Source of the DNA: CAZXCK01 sp964639225
GTDB taxonomy: Bacteria; Chloroflexota; Anaerolineae; Aggregatilineales; Phototrophicaceae
Direction of reading: 5' to 3'
Length of the DNA: 15,347 nucleotides
Assembly (NCBI GenBank): GCA_964639225.1
Contig: CAZXCK010000108.1
Span: forward strand, 1 to 15,347
The translations under genes were made by a program, and so were the position numbers. Below, in pieces: positions 14,108 through 15,347 of the stretch; the first letter of the stretch is position 1, and each line of letters starts with the position of its first letter. The notes below the pieces were generated by a model that saw nothing but the letters and a program-made list of their open reading frames with translations, made no database searches and was not told the origin of the DNA.

Positions 14108-15070
14108 TCACATTGGGACTTGAGGTTTCACGCTATTCCGAGAAAACCCACGTCGCCACGCGATTACCAACCAGATACTCCCAATCAAAAGCAGTATGAA
14201 TACGATGGTTTCGCTGGGAACCCCCTGATTGGCGTTGTAGAACAGCGGATATACTAAACTTGCGCTCAAAGGTGTTAATGGGATCAGCGAGTATTGCCAC
14301 CACGCAGGTTTGGCGGCTAGAGAAGAAACAATCGCATCCCCCGAAGAATTTACCGGTCGACGAAGTGCACGAACCGTCAGCCACAGGAATGGAATAATCG
14401 CGAGCGAAAATGGAAACGCGGACGCTGCCATCATGATCGCCAGGCCACCACCAAAGACAAGCAACACACGCTGTTCCCATTTACTGACGCGGAATGATGT
14501 TGTACCAGCATAGTCGACCAATGCCATGCCAACGGCCCATAGCGCTGCGGCGGCAAGCGCAAAAAACGCGAAGTCGTTCGGAGTTAGTGGTTGCAATTCA
14601 GGATCTGTCCAGAACCACGTTGCCCATGCGCCCCATATCAGCCCTATAATCGTGAACATGGCGATCGAATAGTGCATACGATTAAGGCGCATCACCCGGC
14701 GTATGATATACCAGCCCAACAGCACATTGATCAAACCATGCCACGACACACTGGGAAATATAAATGAGATCGGCACTGCTTCGTATACGACTGGTATGAT
14801 AATTCCTTCGATGGCCCAGCCGACGAGCGCTCCGACAAGAAACAGATCAGTGATGCTTTTGACAGAAAACCAGTGAAGACTACCCAGCAATACATAGGCA
14901 AAGATAGCATAGAATAGTGTCAGTTCTCCAAAAATCGGGATAAGGTTTAGAGCGTTTTCTTCAAGCGCCTGCACCACAGTCTTCACTGGACCCTCATTCA
15001 AAAAGTAGAACTCGGAAAAGTATAGTAGTATCATCGCTGTGCCAATGAGGGTAGAGAGATGTTTAACCAC
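14108..15070 (-). CDS. Multi-pass integral membrane protein of unknown function
   Basis: A 320-residue, very hydrophobic protein with about nine predicted membrane helices (near residues 5-24, 44-64, 74-96, 105-123, 135-154, 167-186, 201-232, 258-278 and 286-305) and short loops, one of them rich in Pro, Asp and Glu (156-166). No enzyme or transporter signature is recognised. The GTG start at 15070 has AAGGA seven to eight bases upstream. The DNA is visibly AT-richer than the neighbours: a hand count of 14881-14940 gives 24 of 60 G+C against 42 of 60 in 4021-4080 of the regulator gene, which suggests acquisition from elsewhere. It lies just downstream of an intrinsic terminator, so it is probably transcribed alone. 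Confidence 0.75.
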   Translation of the reverse strand: MVKHLSTLIGTAMILLYFSEFYFLNEGPVKTVVQALEENALNLIPIFGELTLFYAIFAYVLLGSLHWFSVKSITDLFLVGALVGWAIEGIIIPVVYEAVPISFIFPSVSWHGLINVLLGWYIIRRVMRLNRMHYSIAMFTIIGLIWGAWATWFWTDPELQPLTPNDFAFFALAAAALWAVGMALVDYAGTTSFRVSKWEQRVLLVFGGGLAIMMAASAFPFSLAIIPFLWLTVRALRRPVNSSGDAIVSSLAAKPAWWQYSLIPLTPLSASLVYPLFYNANQGVPSETIVFILLLIGSIWLVIAWRRGFSRNSVKPQVPM

Positions 15071-15094
15071 GAGACATCCTTACATCTTTAACAG

Positions 15095-15131
15095 AAAACC
15101 TGCTCTGCACAACTTATACGTGCAGAGCAGG
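15095..15131 (-). terminator. Intrinsic terminator, - strand
   Basis: CCTGCTCTGCAC (15099-15110) and its exact complement (15120-15131) make a 12-bp stem with a 9-nt loop, followed on the - strand by TTTTCTGTT. It would end transcription arriving from the right-hand edge and insulate the membrane-protein gene. Confidence 0.8.
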
Positions 15132-15256
15132 CCAGGGTTGTGCTCTGAAGTGTTCAACCATCAATCCACGTGTCGAAATACCCCGGGGAACGTGCTGGTG
15201 TCCGGCATTGAATACCGGTGACCAGTTGAGCGTGGTGTGCAGCAGCGAACAGACTG

Positions 15257-15346
15257 CACCACGCGCGTCCAGTGCAGACCAGCCGCATCCGCGATCTGCT
15301 GGTAGCTCATCCCCCGCTGACACCGATCCGCCTCGGTCAGGATGCG
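15257..15346 (-). pseudogene. Partial transposase-like HTH running off the right edge
   Basis: In one - strand frame the last 90 bases encode RILTEADRCQRGMSYQQIAD followed by AAGLHWTRVV. This fits the N-terminal part of an IS630-type transposase: a helix with an x-x-AD ending, then a Gly-x-[ST]-x-x-x-IA-x-A-x-G-x-H helix-turn-helix. The frame loses resemblance after the HTH, where a 25-bp sequence shared with the MalT-like gene begins, so the element looks truncated at its left side. The start lies outside the window. The family call is tentative; any HTH of similar shape is possible. Confidence 0.45.
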
Positions 15347-15347
15347 C

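Noticed and set aside
14075..14257. Short + strand open frame at the end of the membrane-protein gene
   Set aside because: It overlaps the - strand coding sequence, and has no ribosome site or domain.

Overview
The window is GC-rich, densely packed bacterial DNA. Gene content suggests a Chloroflexota (Anaerolineae-like) genome: a large MalT-type LuxR regulator, a b6-like full-length cytochrome b in a Rieske/cytochrome b operon, and Asn/Gly-rich exported proteins. That placement is inference from gene style, since no marker gene is present.

Layout. At 91-1854 (+) lies a small cluster: a TrmO/TsaA-like protein, a stand-alone GyrI-like effector-binding protein, and a Rob-type AraC regulator with its own C-terminal ligand domain. 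It meets the next group tail to tail, with only 2 bp between stop codons. At 1857-6276 (-) are an 880-residue STAND ATPase/LuxR regulator, then a split-barrel flavoprotein-like gene and a membrane-anchored S33 alpha/beta hydrolase that overlap by ATGA.

The core of the window is 6446-12550 (-). Six genes run in one direction with gaps of 27 nt or less and several overlaps: an exported protein with two copies of an OB-like (DUF5666-like) domain, cytochrome b, a Tat-type Rieske protein, a triple-haem cytochrome c, an OmpR-type response regulator and a BaeS-type sensor kinase. The middle three form a quinol:cytochrome c oxidoreductase. The two-component pair at the end of the same transcript probably links the complex to its own or wider respiratory regulation, and four phased TTGTGT-like boxes lie just upstream of the first gene.

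At 12551-13010 is a gene-poor scar with hairpins and two decayed gene fragments, one of them a transposase-like helix-turn-helix. After it come an acidic exported protein of unknown function (13011-13925, -) and a visibly AT-richer multi-pass membrane protein (14108-15070, -). An intrinsic terminator at 15095-15131 closes whatever lies to the right, where a second, better preserved copy of the same transposase-like HTH runs off the window edge.

No tRNA, rRNA, CRISPR array or complete insertion sequence was seen. The strongest candidates for something new are the duplicated OB-like protein heading the bc-complex operon together with its built-in two-component system, and the two related transposase relics flanking the 13-15 kb accessory segment.
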